From assembly GCA_017644045.1 (NCBI GenBank), contig JAEPMI010000001.1:52461-116460 (forward strand): DNA of 64,000 bases, in the 5' to 3' direction. The notes beneath the pieces were generated by a model. That model saw only the letters and a program-made list of their open reading frames with translations, did no database searches and was not told the origin of the DNA. This DNA comes from Deltaproteobacteria bacterium (GTDB lineage: Bacteria > Myxococcota_A > Polyangia > Polyangiales > Houyiibacteriaceae). The position numbers and the translations under genes are program-made. Shown here one piece after another: positions 1 to 8,558 of this stretch (the stretch's first letter is position 1; every line of letters starts with the position of its first letter).

Positions 1-98
1 CGGACGGCGAAGACGCCGTCGCTCGCCTCCGCCCGGAGGTGCTCCGCGCCGCCGTGCGCGGTGCCCTGCGCCCGCTCGGTCAGCAGCCGCTCCGCTGA
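1..98 (+). CDS. C-terminal end of an unidentified protein (partial)
   Basis: Reading the third frame from the left edge gives an open stretch of 31 codons that ends at a TGA at 96-98. Its composition (Ala, Arg, Leu, Val, with G/C at third positions) looks coding, and the tail reads ...[13 protein letters not shown]. The start lies outside the window. A strong hairpin at 120-146 follows directly, as expected after a real gene end. The piece is too short to assign a family. Confidence 0.45.
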   Translation, partial: DGEDAVARLRPEVLRAAVRGALRPLGQQPLR

Positions 99-119
99 AG
101 CGACGCCGACCTCACGATG

Positions 120-146
120 GGGCTCGTCCGCTGAGCGGACGGGCCC
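120..146. terminator. 12-bp hairpin between convergent genes
   Basis: Bases 120-131 pair with 135-146 around a TGA loop. There are twelve pairs, one of them G-T, and most are G-C. It lies between the gene ending at 98 on the plus strand and the gene ending at 156 on the minus strand, so it could stop both. Only two T follow on the plus side, so the U-tract is weak. Confidence 0.6.
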
Positions 147-155
147 TTCGTGCGT

Positions 156-1580
156 TCAGGGGAGGAGCGAGAGGTTCGTGACGGAGCCCGGCGGGTTCAC
201 CGCCACCGCCGGCGAGCCGCTCGAGCGCACGACCACGCAGCCCGCGCCCCCGCCGCCGCCGCCACCGTTGGCGAACATCGAGTCGTTCGAGCCGCCGCCC
301 GCACCAGCGGGCATGGCGAGGCCGCCGCCGTCGCCGCCGTCGGCGCCGTACTGGAAGCCGCCCGAGTCACCGCCGGAGGGCCGGGCCGTCGCGGCATCCA
401 CGCCGTCCTGGCCGGCACCGCCCGCACCGGTGCTGCTCGAGCCACCGCCGCCGCCGCCGCCGACCACGCTGAGGCCACCGGCGCCGGAGATGTCGGGCGC
501 CTCGACGATCACGTTGCCGCCAGCACCGCCGCCGCCGCCGCTGCCCCAGTTGGTGCCGCTGTCGCCACCGTTCCGGCCGCCTTGGCCACCGCCACCCCCG
601 GCGACGATGCCGCCGGAGATCACGATGCGGTTCGCCGCGGTGAGCTGGAGCGCGCCGCCACCGGCGCCGCCCTCACCCGCGTTCGAGAAGGTGCCGCGGA
701 CCGCGCCGCGGCCGCGGCCACCGCCGCTGCCGCCGACCAGCGGCTGAAGATCGTTCCCGTCGAGCCAAGGGCTACCGCCCTCGCCTCCGTCAGCCGCGCC
801 GCCGCTCCCTCCGTCGCCGCCGCCGCCGCATCCACCCGCGCCACCTCCGCCGCCGTCATCGAAGTCTTCCTCGTGCACGCCGGCTTCGCCGCCACCGGGA
901 CCCTGTCCGTTCTCCGCGCCGGAAACCGTGCGACCGCCAGGCTGACCGGCGGGGCCGGTCTGATCCTCACGCGCGGAGACGTCGATGATCCCCTCGATGC
1001 GGATCTCGTCGTTGGCGACGATGATCAGCGGCCGAGCACCGCCGACCTGCATGAAACCGGACTCGCGGAGTCGGAAGCTCCCGACGCTCAACACGCAGGC
1101 CTCGCCGCCACCGCGCATGCTCACCACCCGGGACGCGCCGGTCATCGAGGTGCAGCTGTTGGTGTCGTAGCGGAAGGCTTCGTCCAGATCGAGATCGGGG
1201 CCGTCCTCGCGGAACTGCTCGCGACCGACGTTGGAGGGCGTGAAGCCCGTGGCGGTCGGAAGGCACTCGCCGGTCGCGCCGTTGCAGCCGGCGGGACAGG
1301 GCACGGTCACGCGCACCCCATCCTGGCAGACGAGCGAGTTGCCGCCGGCGCACTCGGGCGGCGCCGGGCAATCCGCCGGGGGCATGTCGGGCCGCAGGAG
1401 CATGTCGACCGGGCCAGGGCCCATGTCCCGGGGGCCGCCGCCGTCGACCATGTCGGGCGGGCCGTAGTCCGGCAGGGTCACGTCCGACTCACCGAAGACG
1501 TCGGGGTCGGTGTCGATGAGGGCGCTGCAGCCGCCGACGAGCGCGGCCAGGCCGAGGAAAAGACAAGAGCGAGCCAACAT
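156..1580 (-). CDS. Glycine-rich repeat lipoprotein, 474 aa
   Basis: The start is the ATG at 1580. It gives [18 protein letters not shown], a signal peptide with lipobox LVGGC, so the mature protein should be lipid-anchored. A Cys-containing segment follows (residues about 50-100), then a middle domain, then from about residue 240 a Gly-rich half with repeated runs of GG. These runs are broken by short beta-type phrases such as [12 protein letters not shown] and [14 protein letters not shown]. The pattern suggests a beta-solenoid or adhesin-like fold; that is inference from the motif. A weak -10-like box (CATTCT) ends 7 nt before the ATG. The longer reading to 1925 would bury the signal peptide and is rejected. 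Function unknown, probably surface or outer-membrane attached. Confidence 0.75.
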   Translation of the reverse strand: MLARSCLFLGLAALVGGCSALIDTDPDVFGESDVTLPDYGPPDMVDGGGPRDMGPGPVDMLLRPDMPPADCPAPPECAGGNSLVCQDGVRVTVPCPAGCNGATGECLPTATGFTPSNVGREQFREDGPDLDLDEAFRYDTNSCTSMTGASRVVSMRGGGEACVLSVGSFRLRESGFMQVGGARPLIIVANDEIRIEGIIDVSAREDQTGPAGQPGGRTVSGAENGQGPGGGEAGVHEEDFDDGGGGGAGGCGGGGDGGSGGAADGGEGGSPWLDGNDLQPLVGGSGGGRGRGAVRGTFSNAGEGGAGGGALQLTAANRIVISGGIVAGGGGGQGGRNGGDSGTNWGSGGGGGAGGNVIVEAPDISGAGGLSVVGGGGGGGSSSTGAGGAGQDGVDAATARPSGGDSGGFQYGADGGDGGGLAMPAGAGGGSNDSMFANGGGGGGGAGCVVVRSSGSPAVAVNPPGSVTNLSLLP

Positions 1581-1716
1581 GGGCGACAGAATGCCATGAA
1601 CGACGCTCTCGCGGCACCCCAGGCGCGTGAGATGCCAGGCGGAGTGGCAGCGAGCCTGGGCCCGGAAACACCAACGAAATCGACGGATCCCCCGAAGGCG
1701 GCTATGACCGGGCGGT

Positions 1717-3471
1717 ATGGGCATCGATGGATGGCTGACGGTGGGGGTGGTCCTCGCGATGGTCATCGTGATGGCGTTCAACCTGGCGGGGCCCGACCTC
1801 GTGCTGGTGGCGGGCCTCACGTTCCTGTTGGCCACCGGAGTGCTCGACCCGGCGGAGGCTTTCTCGGGCTTCGCCAACCCCGCCGTCGGGACCATCGCGG
1901 CGCTCTTCGTGGTGGCCGCCGGCATCCGCGAGACGGGGGCGCTCGACTACGCCGCTCGAACGGTCCTCGGCCAGCCCCGCGGCGTAGCCGGCGCGCAGCT
2001 GCGGGTGATGCTCCCGGTCGGCGGGCTGTCGGCGTTCATGAACAACACGCCAGTGGTGGCGATGTTCGTCCCGATGCTCCAGCGATGGAGCAAGCAGACC
2101 CGGATCAGCGTCAGCAAGCTCCTCATCCCGCTGAGCTACGCCGCGATCCTCGGCGGCACGTGCACGCTGATCGGCACGAGCACCAACCTGGTGGTCGCCG
2201 GCATGGCGGCCGCTCGCGCCGAGCCGGTCCAGCTGGGGATGTTCGACGTCGCCGTCCTCGGCGTGCCTGCGCTCATCGTGGGCACGGCCTACATCGTCTT
2301 CGCCAGCCGGTGGCTCCTCCCCGCCCGGCGCGGCGTGGACCAGGACGTCACGGACGTCCGCGAATACTCCATCGCCTTCCAGGTCGAGGCCGGCTCACCG
2401 GTCGTCAACGAGACCATCGAGAGCTGCCTCCGGAGCCTGCCGAAGCTCTACCTCTTCGAGCTCGAGCGCGACGGGCAGGTCTTCCCCGCCGTCTCACCGC
2501 AGACCCGTTTGAAGGCGCGGGACGTGTTGCGCTTCACCGGCATCGTGGTGGACGCGGCCGTCGACCTCCGGAAGATGGGGTTGGTCCCCGAGGAGTCCGC
2601 GATCACCGGTCGACCGGACCGCAGCTGGGTCGAGGCGGTCGTCGCCGCGCAGAGCGCGCTGGTCGGCCGGACCGTGCGCGACGTGCGCTTCCGAACCGAA
2701 TACGACGCAGCGATCCTGGCGGTCCATCGCGAGGGCGAGCGCGTCTCGGCGAAGGTCGGCGACATCGTGCTGCAGGCGGGCGACCTGCTCCTGCTCGAGG
2801 CCGAGCCCGGCTTCGCGCGACGCCACCGCGCGGACCCGAGCTTCATGCTGCTCAGCCCGGTCGCCGACAGCGCGCCACCGAACCACCGGCGGGCGCCACT
2901 GGCCGCGGCGATCCTGATCGCGGTCGTCGCGCTCAACGCCGCCGGCGTCCTCCCGCTCCTGACGGCGGCGTTGATCGGCGCCGGCGCGCTGATCCTGACG
3001 GGCTGCCTCCGTGGGCACCAGGCCCGCCGCGCGCTCGACCTGCGGGTGTTGGTCACGGTCGGCTCCGCGCTCGGCATCGGCCTCGCCGTGGAGAGCTCCG
3101 GCGCGGCGGCCTATCTGGGCGGCGCGCTGGTGAGCGCGTCGTCCCCCTTCGGCAAGGTCGCCCTCCTCGGTGCCGTCTTCGCGGCGACGAGCGTGCTCGC
3201 CGGGCTCGTCTACACCGCCACGGCGGCCGCGGTCATGTACCCGATCGCCGCGGCGGCGACCGAGAGCGCGGGCATGCCGGGGACGGCGGCGGCGCTCTTG
3301 GTGATGCACGCGGCGTCGACCGCGTTCTCGAGCCCGATCGGCTACGCGGCGAACCTGATGGTCTACGGCCCCGGCGGCTATCGGTACTCGGACTTCATCA
3401 AGATCGGGCTCCCGCTGCAGGTGATCCTGGGCGTGCTGAGCGTGACGATCTTGTGGTGGCTGTGGTTGTAG
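1717..3471 (+). CDS. SLC13/DASS-type permease with two RCK_C domains
   Basis: A 584-residue membrane protein. N- and C-terminal hydrophobic helices flank a soluble centre of about 200 residues. The segment FMNNTPVVAMFVPML is typical of the SLC13 (divalent anion:Na+ symporter) family, and a second cluster SPIGYAANLMVYGPGGY matches the repeat near the C-terminus. The soluble centre holds two TrkA-C (RCK_C) like units, roughly residues 230-285 and 310-385, each ending in a phrase such as GDLLLLE. Family members carry sulfate, dicarboxylates or similar anions; the substrate cannot be read here. The gene is single, with a hairpin just after its TAG stop. The box TATGAC at 1703-1708 lies 8 nt before the ATG. 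Confidence 0.85.
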   Translation: MGIDGWLTVGVVLAMVIVMAFNLAGPDLVLVAGLTFLLATGVLDPAEAFSGFANPAVGTIAALFVVAAGIRETGALDYAARTVLGQPRGVAGAQLRVMLPVGGLSAFMNNTPVVAMFVPMLQRWSKQTRISVSKLLIPLSYAAILGGTCTLIGTSTNLVVAGMAAARAEPVQLGMFDVAVLGVPALIVGTAYIVFASRWLLPARRGVDQDVTDVREYSIAFQVEAGSPVVNETIESCLRSLPKLYLFELERDGQVFPAVSPQTRLKARDVLRFTGIVVDAAVDLRKMGLVPEESAITGRPDRSWVEAVVAAQSALVGRTVRDVRFRTEYDAAILAVHREGERVSAKVGDIVLQAGDLLLLEAEPGFARRHRADPSFMLLSPVADSAPPNHRRAPLAAAILIAVVALNAAGVLPLLTAALIGAGALILTGCLRGHQARRALDLRVLVTVGSALGIGLAVESSGAAAYLGGALVSASSPFGKVALLGAVFAATSVLAGLVYTATAAAVMYPIAAAATESAGMPGTAAALLVMHAASTAFSSPIGYAANLMVYGPGGYRYSDFIKIGLPLQVILGVLSVTILWWLWL

Positions 3472-3472
3472 G

Positions 3473-3493
3473 AGCGGCCGCGAAGCGGCCGTT
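3473..3493 (+). terminator. Hairpin after the permease gene
   Basis: Bases 3473-3481 pair with 3485-3493 around a GAA loop. The stem has nine pairs, the core being CGGCCGC with GCGGCCG. It starts two bases after the permease stop. No long U-tract follows; a pyrimidine-rich repeat begins instead. Confidence 0.5.
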
Positions 3494-3499
3494 CCCCTC

Positions 3500-3590
3500 T
3501 CCCTCTCCCTCACCCTGACCCTCTCCCTGAGACGGAGCGCCGAGCGATCTCCCGAAGGGTGAGGGATAGGGCGAGGGTGAGGGCGAGGGA
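3500..3590. repeat. Imperfect inverted repeat of CCCTC-type units
   Basis: The left arm (3500-3530) is built from CCCTCTCC and CCCTCACCC words. The right arm (3560-3590) is its near complement, with about 26 of 31 positions pairing. The spacer is about 30 bases. It sits between two convergent genes, so it could fold in either transcript. Such low-complexity arms resemble dispersed intergenic repeats of large myxobacterial genomes, but only one copy is in this window. Confidence 0.6.
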
Positions 3591-3612
3591 CCGAGCGTCG
3601 CTACGCTTCCGC

Positions 3613-4620
3613 TCAGCCAGGCGGGATCTGGAACATCAGGTAGGGCTCGTCGGTCCCGTTCGGGAACGCCGAGCCGATGAAGCTCAGCACGCGCATCGTC
3701 GGGGTCTGAGCCTCTGCCTCGACGAGCGCGCCGCAGGGCTGGGCGCCGCAGAGCGGGCGCATGGTCTTGGCAACGACGTTCTCTTCGTCGGCGGCTGGCG
3801 TGGTGGCCTGGTAGCGCCAGGTGAACGCCGCGGTGACGGCCGGCGGGAGCTCGGCCTCTTCCTCGCCCTCGGGCGGCGCGATGCCGTCGAGGAAGGTGTC
3901 GTGGGCCGGGGCCGGCGGCTCGGGGTCCGGCGCGCCGAAACGGTGCAGCTCGATCTTCACGGCGTTGCCGCGCGCGAAGAGCTCCATGTGCATGTTGCCG
4001 CCCTCGGCGATGTTGCTCGCCTTGAACGCGCAGTCGACGTAGGGGCCCTCGCGGCACGCGGTGTACATCTCTTCCCAGATGTCGCCGATCTCGTTCCAAG
4101 AGCGCATGTGGGTCGCCGGCGGCTCGTGGAACTCTTCGTCCTCCACGCGAATGTCCCAGTTCGACAGGTTCAGGTAGCCAATCTCCGTGCCCGTGCCCTG
4201 CCGGGTCATGAACGAGATCTCGGTGACCCGCGTCTCCTTCAGCGTGGAGAGCACCAGCATCGTCGTGCGCCAGGGCGTCGAGCCCAGGATGCGCAACGTC
4301 GCGTTTCGGCGAGCCGGGCCGCCGTCGATGTTCGTGCGCAGCTCCTGGATCGTGTTCGACGAGGTCACCGAGGCGTCCGGCACCTTGCCGTTGTCGAGCT
4401 CGAGGATCGTGTGGCCGTCCACGCGCAGGTTCGAGGGCGCGATCTCGATCGCGACGACGTTGGAGGGCCCGCTGGCCTCGTAGCGATAGGAGATGGGGAG
4501 CTCCAGGACGCCGACGATCGGATCCGTGCTCTCCTGGTTGGCTTCCGCGTCGTCGCCACAGCCCACGAAGGCCAGGGAGAGGACGAGCCAGGGCACTGCT
4601 GCTCGGAATGCGCGAGTCAT
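3613..4620 (-). CDS. Lipoprotein with ExbD/TolR-like periplasmic domain, 335 aa
   Basis: The ATG at 4620 gives a signal peptide with lipobox AFVGC near residue 20, so the protein should be membrane-anchored by lipid. Residues about 35-140 read like the periplasmic domain of ExbD/TolR: a strand IAPSNLRVDG, a spaced ELRTNI helix, LRILGSTPWRT, then VLSTLKETRVTEISFMT. In ExbD this domain follows a transmembrane helix; here a lipid anchor replaces it. The rest (140-335) is unique, with scattered Cys and an acidic/Pro linker near residue 250. A TAGGGT box ends 7 nt before the start. The ExbD link is inferred from pattern only. Confidence 0.7.
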   Translation of the reverse strand: MTRAFRAAVPWLVLSLAFVGCGDDAEANQESTDPIVGVLELPISYRYEASGPSNVVAIEIAPSNLRVDGHTILELDNGKVPDASVTSSNTIQELRTNIDGGPARRNATLRILGSTPWRTTMLVLSTLKETRVTEISFMTRQGTGTEIGYLNLSNWDIRVEDEEFHEPPATHMRSWNEIGDIWEEMYTACREGPYVDCAFKASNIAEGGNMHMELFARGNAVKIELHRFGAPDPEPPAPAHDTFLDGIAPPEGEEEAELPPAVTAAFTWRYQATTPAADEENVVAKTMRPLCGAQPCGALVEAEAQTPTMRVLSFIGSAFPNGTDEPYLMFQIPPG

Positions 4621-4627
4621 GGGCGGG

Positions 4628-4715
4628 ACCCTACCAACGCGCCGCGCAGCGCGGAAGCCCCCACGTCGACGCGCGACGCCCCCGTCAGGGGCCGGGTCTC
4701 CAGCCCTGCTATGCT
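4628..4715. promoter_or_regulatory. Divergent start region with two TAnnnT boxes
   Basis: On the minus strand TAGGGT (4628-4633) lies 7 nt before the ATG at 4620. On the plus strand TATGCT (4710-4715) lies 7 nt before the ATG at 4723. Neither start has a clear Shine-Dalgarno sequence. No good -35 was seen. The plus-strand box overlaps a possible earlier ATG at 4711, which argues for 4723 as the true start. Confidence 0.5.
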
Positions 4716-4722
4716 GGCCGTC

Positions 4723-6987
4723 ATGCGTCGCTTTCCCTTGCTCGCCCTGCTCGTCCTCGCGGCCGCCTGCGGCCGGACGGTCCTGGTCGATCCCGAAGGC
4801 CTCACCGACGGCGGGAGCCCGGACGGCCGGTTCCTGCCCGACGGCGAGCTGCCGCCGCCGGACGGCTCGATCGGCTGCATCACCGACGACGACTGCGACT
4901 TCGGCCTCAGCTGCGTCGCTGGCATGTGCGTGGAGGGGCTGGTCTGCTTCAGCGACCTGGACTGCGCCCCGGGCGAGCGCTGCGTCGACGGAGTCTGCGA
5001 GCGACGGACCTCCTGCATGACCGACGCGGACTGCCCCGACGGGCGCATCTGCGATTCGGGCCGCTGCACGGTCCCCGTCGAGTGCACGGTGCGCGCGGAG
5101 TGCATGCCCGGCGAGGACTGTGTTGCCGGGAGCTGCGTCCCGCTCCCCGACTGCACCTCGGACAGCGACTGCGGCGCCGCCGGCTTCGAGTGCTCCGACG
5201 GAACCTGCGTCTTCACCGGCGACTGCATGTCCGACGCCGAGTGCACGAGCGGCTTCGAGTGCATCGGCGCGCGCTGCCAGTTCACCGGCGACTGCCTCGA
5301 CGACGGGGACTGCGGCTCCGGCTTCCGGTGCGACTCCGCCCGCTGCGTCCCGACCGGCTGCACCTCGGACTCCGACTGCGCCGCGGACGAGCTCTGTGAC
5401 TTCCTCTCCCGCCGCTGCGTGCCTTCCGTGGAGTGCACCACCGACGCCGAGTGCCCGACGGGCAACCTCTGCTTCGGCGGTCGCTGCACCACGGTCCGCC
5501 GCTGCCGCTCGAACGCGGACTGCCCGCCGCCCGAACGCTGCGACGGCTTCCGCTGCGTCGACCCCGACGCCGCCTGTGGCTCGGACGACGAATGCCCCAC
5601 GGGGCAGCGGTGCGACTTCGGCTTCTGTCAGCCCACGACTTGCACGATGGACAGCGACTGCGAGCTCGGCTGGGGCTGCGCCGGGGGCCGTTGCTTCCCG
5701 CCCTTCTTCTGCGGCATGGACTCCGACTGCCCCTTCCCGGGCATGACCTGCGAGGATCGCCGGTGCGTCGGGACCGACTGCATGGTCGACGCCGACTGCC
5801 CCGGCGGCGCGGGCGGGATGCAGGCGTGCATCTCCGGCGCGTGCGTCCCGCTGCCGCCGGTGTCCTGCATGCTCGATCGCGACTGCGGCCCGGGGGAGCA
5901 GTGCAACTTCGGCTTCTGCGAAGTCCCCGACACCTGCCCCACCCAACCCTGCCCGATGGGCCAGGTCTGCGAAGACTCGCGCTGCGTCCCGCCGCCCGAG
6001 TGCACTTCCGACGTGGACTGCGCGGGCTCGGGTCTGAGCTGTCGTGAGGGACGCTGCGTCTTCGTCGGTGAGTGCACGACCGACGCGATGTGTCCGGAAC
6101 GCTTCGCGTGCATCGGCGGCGGCTGCGTCTTCGTCGGCGAGTGCACCCGGGACGCCGACTGCGACCCGCTCTACGAGTGCGTCACCGGCAGCTGCAGCTA
6201 CGTGGGCGAGTGCCGGACGGATGCCGACTGCCCGGGCGCCGACGTCTGCGTCACCGGCAGCTGCCAGGACGGTCCCTGCCGCGCGAACACCGACTGTCCC
6301 GCGGGCGAGGTCTGCAACATCTCCACGCTGGCCTGCGTGCCCGACATCGACTGCAACTCGGACGGGGACTGCCCGCTCGGCTGGACCTGCCTGGGCGACC
6401 AGTGCACCGCGCTCCAGTTCTGCTTCCCACCCGGCGGCGGCACGATGGCCGGCTGCCCCGACGGGACGATCTGCGCGGACTTCGGCGCCTGCTTCGTCGC
6501 CCAGGAGTGCGTGGGCGACGGTGACTGCTCGGGTGACGAGATCTGCGAGTTCAACTACTGCCAGCCCTCGAGCTGCGCGACCACCGCCGACTGCAACTTC
6601 GGTTGGACCTGCGAGGCGGACCGCTGCTTCCCGTGGCTCTTCTGCGGCTCGGACGCGGACTGCGGTCCGGTTCGACAGTGCATCAACAACCGCTGCCAGA
6701 ACCCCGGCGGCTGCGTCGAGGACGACGAGTGCCCGCCCGGCCAGACCTGCATCGGCGGCCTCTGCGAGACGCTCCCCCCGGGCAACTGCGTTCGAGACGC
6801 CGACTGCAACCCCGGCGAGATCTGCCAGTTCAACTTCTGCATGCCCGGAACCGCCTGCCGCACCAACGCCGACTGCCCGGGCACGCAGGTCTGCGTGGAC
6901 GACCGCTGCCGCTTCACGATCGAGTGCCGGATGGACAGCGACTGCACGCCGCCGGAGACCTGCAACGCCGACGGCCAGTGCGTGTGA
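4723..6987 (+). CDS. Lipoprotein of 30 tandem Cys-rich (C-x5-C-x5-C-x4-C) units, 754 aa
   Basis: The start at 4723 gives MRRFPLLALLVLAAAC, a lipoprotein signal peptide. After a short Gly/Asp/Pro linker, almost the whole protein is about 30 units of 22-26 residues, such as CMTDADCPDGRICDSGRC. Each unit has four Cys, normally C-x5-C-x5-C-x4-C, giving about 120 Cys. Units 14, 16 and 23 are irregular. The pattern is like the Dickkopf/EB-type repeats common in myxobacterial surface proteins, where the Cys are expected to form disulfides outside the cytoplasm. Its role (surface fibre, adhesin or protease inhibitor) is not known. Confidence 0.85.
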   Translation: MRRFPLLALLVLAAACGRTVLVDPEGLTDGGSPDGRFLPDGELPPPDGSIGCITDDDCDFGLSCVAGMCVEGLVCFSDLDCAPGERCVDGVCERRTSCMTDADCPDGRICDSGRCTVPVECTVRAECMPGEDCVAGSCVPLPDCTSDSDCGAAGFECSDGTCVFTGDCMSDAECTSGFECIGARCQFTGDCLDDGDCGSGFRCDSARCVPTGCTSDSDCAADELCDFLSRRCVPSVECTTDAECPTGNLCFGGRCTTVRRCRSNADCPPPERCDGFRCVDPDAACGSDDECPTGQRCDFGFCQPTTCTMDSDCELGWGCAGGRCFPPFFCGMDSDCPFPGMTCEDRRCVGTDCMVDADCPGGAGGMQACISGACVPLPPVSCMLDRDCGPGEQCNFGFCEVPDTCPTQPCPMGQVCEDSRCVPPPECTSDVDCAGSGLSCREGRCVFVGECTTDAMCPERFACIGGGCVFVGECTRDADCDPLYECVTGSCSYVGECRTDADCPGADVCVTGSCQDGPCRANTDCPAGEVCNISTLACVPDIDCNSDGDCPLGWTCLGDQCTALQFCFPPGGGTMAGCPDGTICADFGACFVAQECVGDGDCSGDEICEFNYCQPSSCATTADCNFGWTCEADRCFPWLFCGSDADCGPVRQCINNRCQNPGGCVEDDECPPGQTCIGGLCETLPPGNCVRDADCNPGEICQFNFCMPGTACRTNADCPGTQVCVDDRCRFTIECRMDSDCTPPETCNADGQCV

Positions 6988-7011
6988 GCTGAGCCCGGCC
7001 TCCGGTCGTGG

Positions 7012-7017
7012 TAGGGA
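7012..7017 (+). promoter_or_regulatory. TAGGGA box before the aminotransferase gene
   Basis: The box ends 6 nt before the ATG at 7024. The same stretch, GGAGGGTGG, could also serve as a purine-rich ribosome site, so this case is ambiguous. Confidence 0.3.
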
Positions 7018-7023
7018 GGGTGG

Positions 7024-8190
7024 ATGCCGCGCCCTCCCGACTTCTCCACTCACATCGGCTCGCTCTCGTCCCGCGTCTTCTCGGGTCTGGCCGCCAAGGC
7101 CGCCGAGCTGCGCGCGAGCGGCGCCACGGTGCACATGCTCTCGGTGGGCGACACCTTCGAAGAGCCGCCGCCGAGCGCTCGCGTCGACACGCTGACGACC
7201 GACACCCTCCCCGGCATCCACAAGTACGCGCCGCCCGGCGGCCTGCCGATCCTCCTCGACGCGGCGTCCGATCGCACCGAGCGCCTCGGCCGCCGAGTCC
7301 CGACGGACCGACTCCAGATCATGAGCGGAGCGACCGCAGGGCTCAGCGTGATCACCGAGACCCTCCTCGACGTCGGCGATGAGGTGCTGCTCCCTTCGCC
7401 ATTCTGGCCGCTCATCCGCGGCATCATCGCCAAGCGGGGCGCGACTCCGGTCCAGGTACCGCTGATGCACGCGCTGGCAGAGATGGACGTCGAAGCCGCG
7501 CTCGAGGCGAAGGTCACCGATCGCACCGTCGCGCTCTACGTGAACACGCCGCACAACCCCACCGGCGCCGTCGCCCCTGCGGCCGCCGAGGACGCCTTCG
7601 TTCGCGTCGCCCAGCGCCACGATCTCTGGCTCATCTTCGACGAGGCCTACCAGGACCTGCACTTCGGAGAGCCGCGGGCGCCGCTCTGGACCCGCGACGA
7701 CGTCCAGGACCGCTACGTGGCCTGCCATACGCTCTCGAAGTCCTACGGCATGGCGGGCGCGCGCATCGGCTACGCCCACGGCAGCGCCGACGTCACGCGC
7801 GCGCTCCGTGGCGTTCAGGCGTTCTCCACGTACTCGGCGCCCACGCCGATGCAGGTCAGTGGCGCCCGAGCGTTGAACGACGGCGACGAGTTCCTCGAGC
7901 GTCGCCGCGAGCTCTTCGCGGTGGCTGGCAACGAGACCGCCGAGGTACTGGGCATCGATCGCCCCGCCGGCGGCACCTTCCTCTTCTTCGACGCGACCCC
8001 CTACTTCCGCGACGGCGAGACGGACGCGCTGCCCTTCCTCGACCGCTGCCTCGACGCCGGCGTGCTGATGACGCCGGGCGCCGCGTGCGGCACCGACTTC
8101 GCGAGCTGGGTCCGGATCTGCTTCACGTCCGAGCCGATCGACGAGCACCGCGACGCCCTCGAGCGCCTCGCGGGCGTGCTCCGTGCGTGA
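7024..8190 (+). CDS. PLP-dependent class I/II aminotransferase, 388 aa
   Basis: Fold-type I aminotransferase. The PLP lysine is K239 in TLSKSYGMAGARIGY. Upstream are NTPHNPTG (cofactor and substrate binding) and IFDEAYQDL (the Asp and Tyr that hold the pyridine ring). Near the C-terminus WVRICF supplies the Arg that binds the substrate carboxylate. Length fits the aspartate-aminotransferase family (AAT_I). It should move an amino group between an amino acid and a 2-oxo acid in the cytoplasm; the substrate cannot be read from sequence. It begins 36 bp after the Cys-rich gene but probably has its own promoter. Confidence 0.9.
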   Translation: MPRPPDFSTHIGSLSSRVFSGLAAKAAELRASGATVHMLSVGDTFEEPPPSARVDTLTTDTLPGIHKYAPPGGLPILLDAASDRTERLGRRVPTDRLQIMSGATAGLSVITETLLDVGDEVLLPSPFWPLIRGIIAKRGATPVQVPLMHALAEMDVEAALEAKVTDRTVALYVNTPHNPTGAVAPAAAEDAFVRVAQRHDLWLIFDEAYQDLHFGEPRAPLWTRDDVQDRYVACHTLSKSYGMAGARIGYAHGSADVTRALRGVQAFSTYSAPTPMQVSGARALNDGDEFLERRRELFAVAGNETAEVLGIDRPAGGTFLFFDATPYFRDGETDALPFLDRCLDAGVLMTPGAACGTDFASWVRICFTSEPIDEHRDALERLAGVLRA

Positions 8191-8198
8191 CCCAGATC

Positions 8199-8227
8199 TT
8201 GCTGCTTTCGGCTCGTGTCCCTAACCT
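8199..8227 (+). promoter_or_regulatory. Promoter of the HiPIP gene (-35 TTGCTG, -10 TAACCT)
   Basis: TTGCTG at 8199-8204 and TAACCT at 8222-8227 are separated by 17 bp. The -10 box ends only 6 nt before the ATG at 8234, which predicts a leaderless or nearly leaderless mRNA. No Shine-Dalgarno sequence fits in the gap. Confidence 0.55.
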
Positions 8228-8233
8228 CGCGCC

Positions 8234-8554
8234 ATGAAGAAGATCTCACGTCGAGAGCTCCTTCGCCGGAGTGCGACTTTCGGCGCGGCGGGGCTCGGTC
8301 TGGTGGTTCTCGGAGCCGGCTGCGGTGGCGAAGAGGGACCGAACTGCAACGATACGTCGGGCCTGACGCCTCAGCAGAGCTCGACTCGCTCGTCGCTCGG
8401 CTACGTCGCCAACTCCCCGCACGGCGCCCAGAAGAACTGCACCAACTGCAACTTCTTCACCGCCGGCAGCGCCAACGAGTGCGGCGCCTGCACGCTGGTG
8501 CCCGGCCCCATCGCGGGCGAGGCGTACTGCAACTCCTGGGCTGCGAAGGCCTGA
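8234..8554 (+). CDS. High-potential iron-sulfur protein (HiPIP), exported, 106 aa
   Basis: The N-terminus MKKISRRELLRRS has a twin-Arg motif, then a hydrophobic run ending LGAGC, which could also be a lipobox. The mature part has the HiPIP arrangement: NCTNCNFF (C69, C72), CGAC (C86, with C83 as an extra Cys) and YCNSW (C99), which should ligate one [4Fe-4S] cluster. HiPIPs are small periplasmic electron carriers, often feeding oxidases or photosynthetic reaction centres. Tat export would allow cluster insertion before export. The next gene is convergent, so it is a single-gene unit. Confidence 0.85.
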   Translation: MKKISRRELLRRSATFGAAGLGLVVLGAGCGGEEGPNCNDTSGLTPQQSSTRSSLGYVANSPHGAQKNCTNCNFFTAGSANECGACTLVPGPIAGEAYCNSWAAKA

Positions 8555-8558
8555 CCCT

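Noticed and set aside
150..3518. Very long open frames opposite or across known genes (also 3613-8148, 15848-18088, 24271-26949 beyond SIR2)
   Set aside because: They are by-products of very high G+C. They lack signal peptides or motifs, are Arg/Ala/Gly-rich in the wrong way, and lie over well-supported genes.
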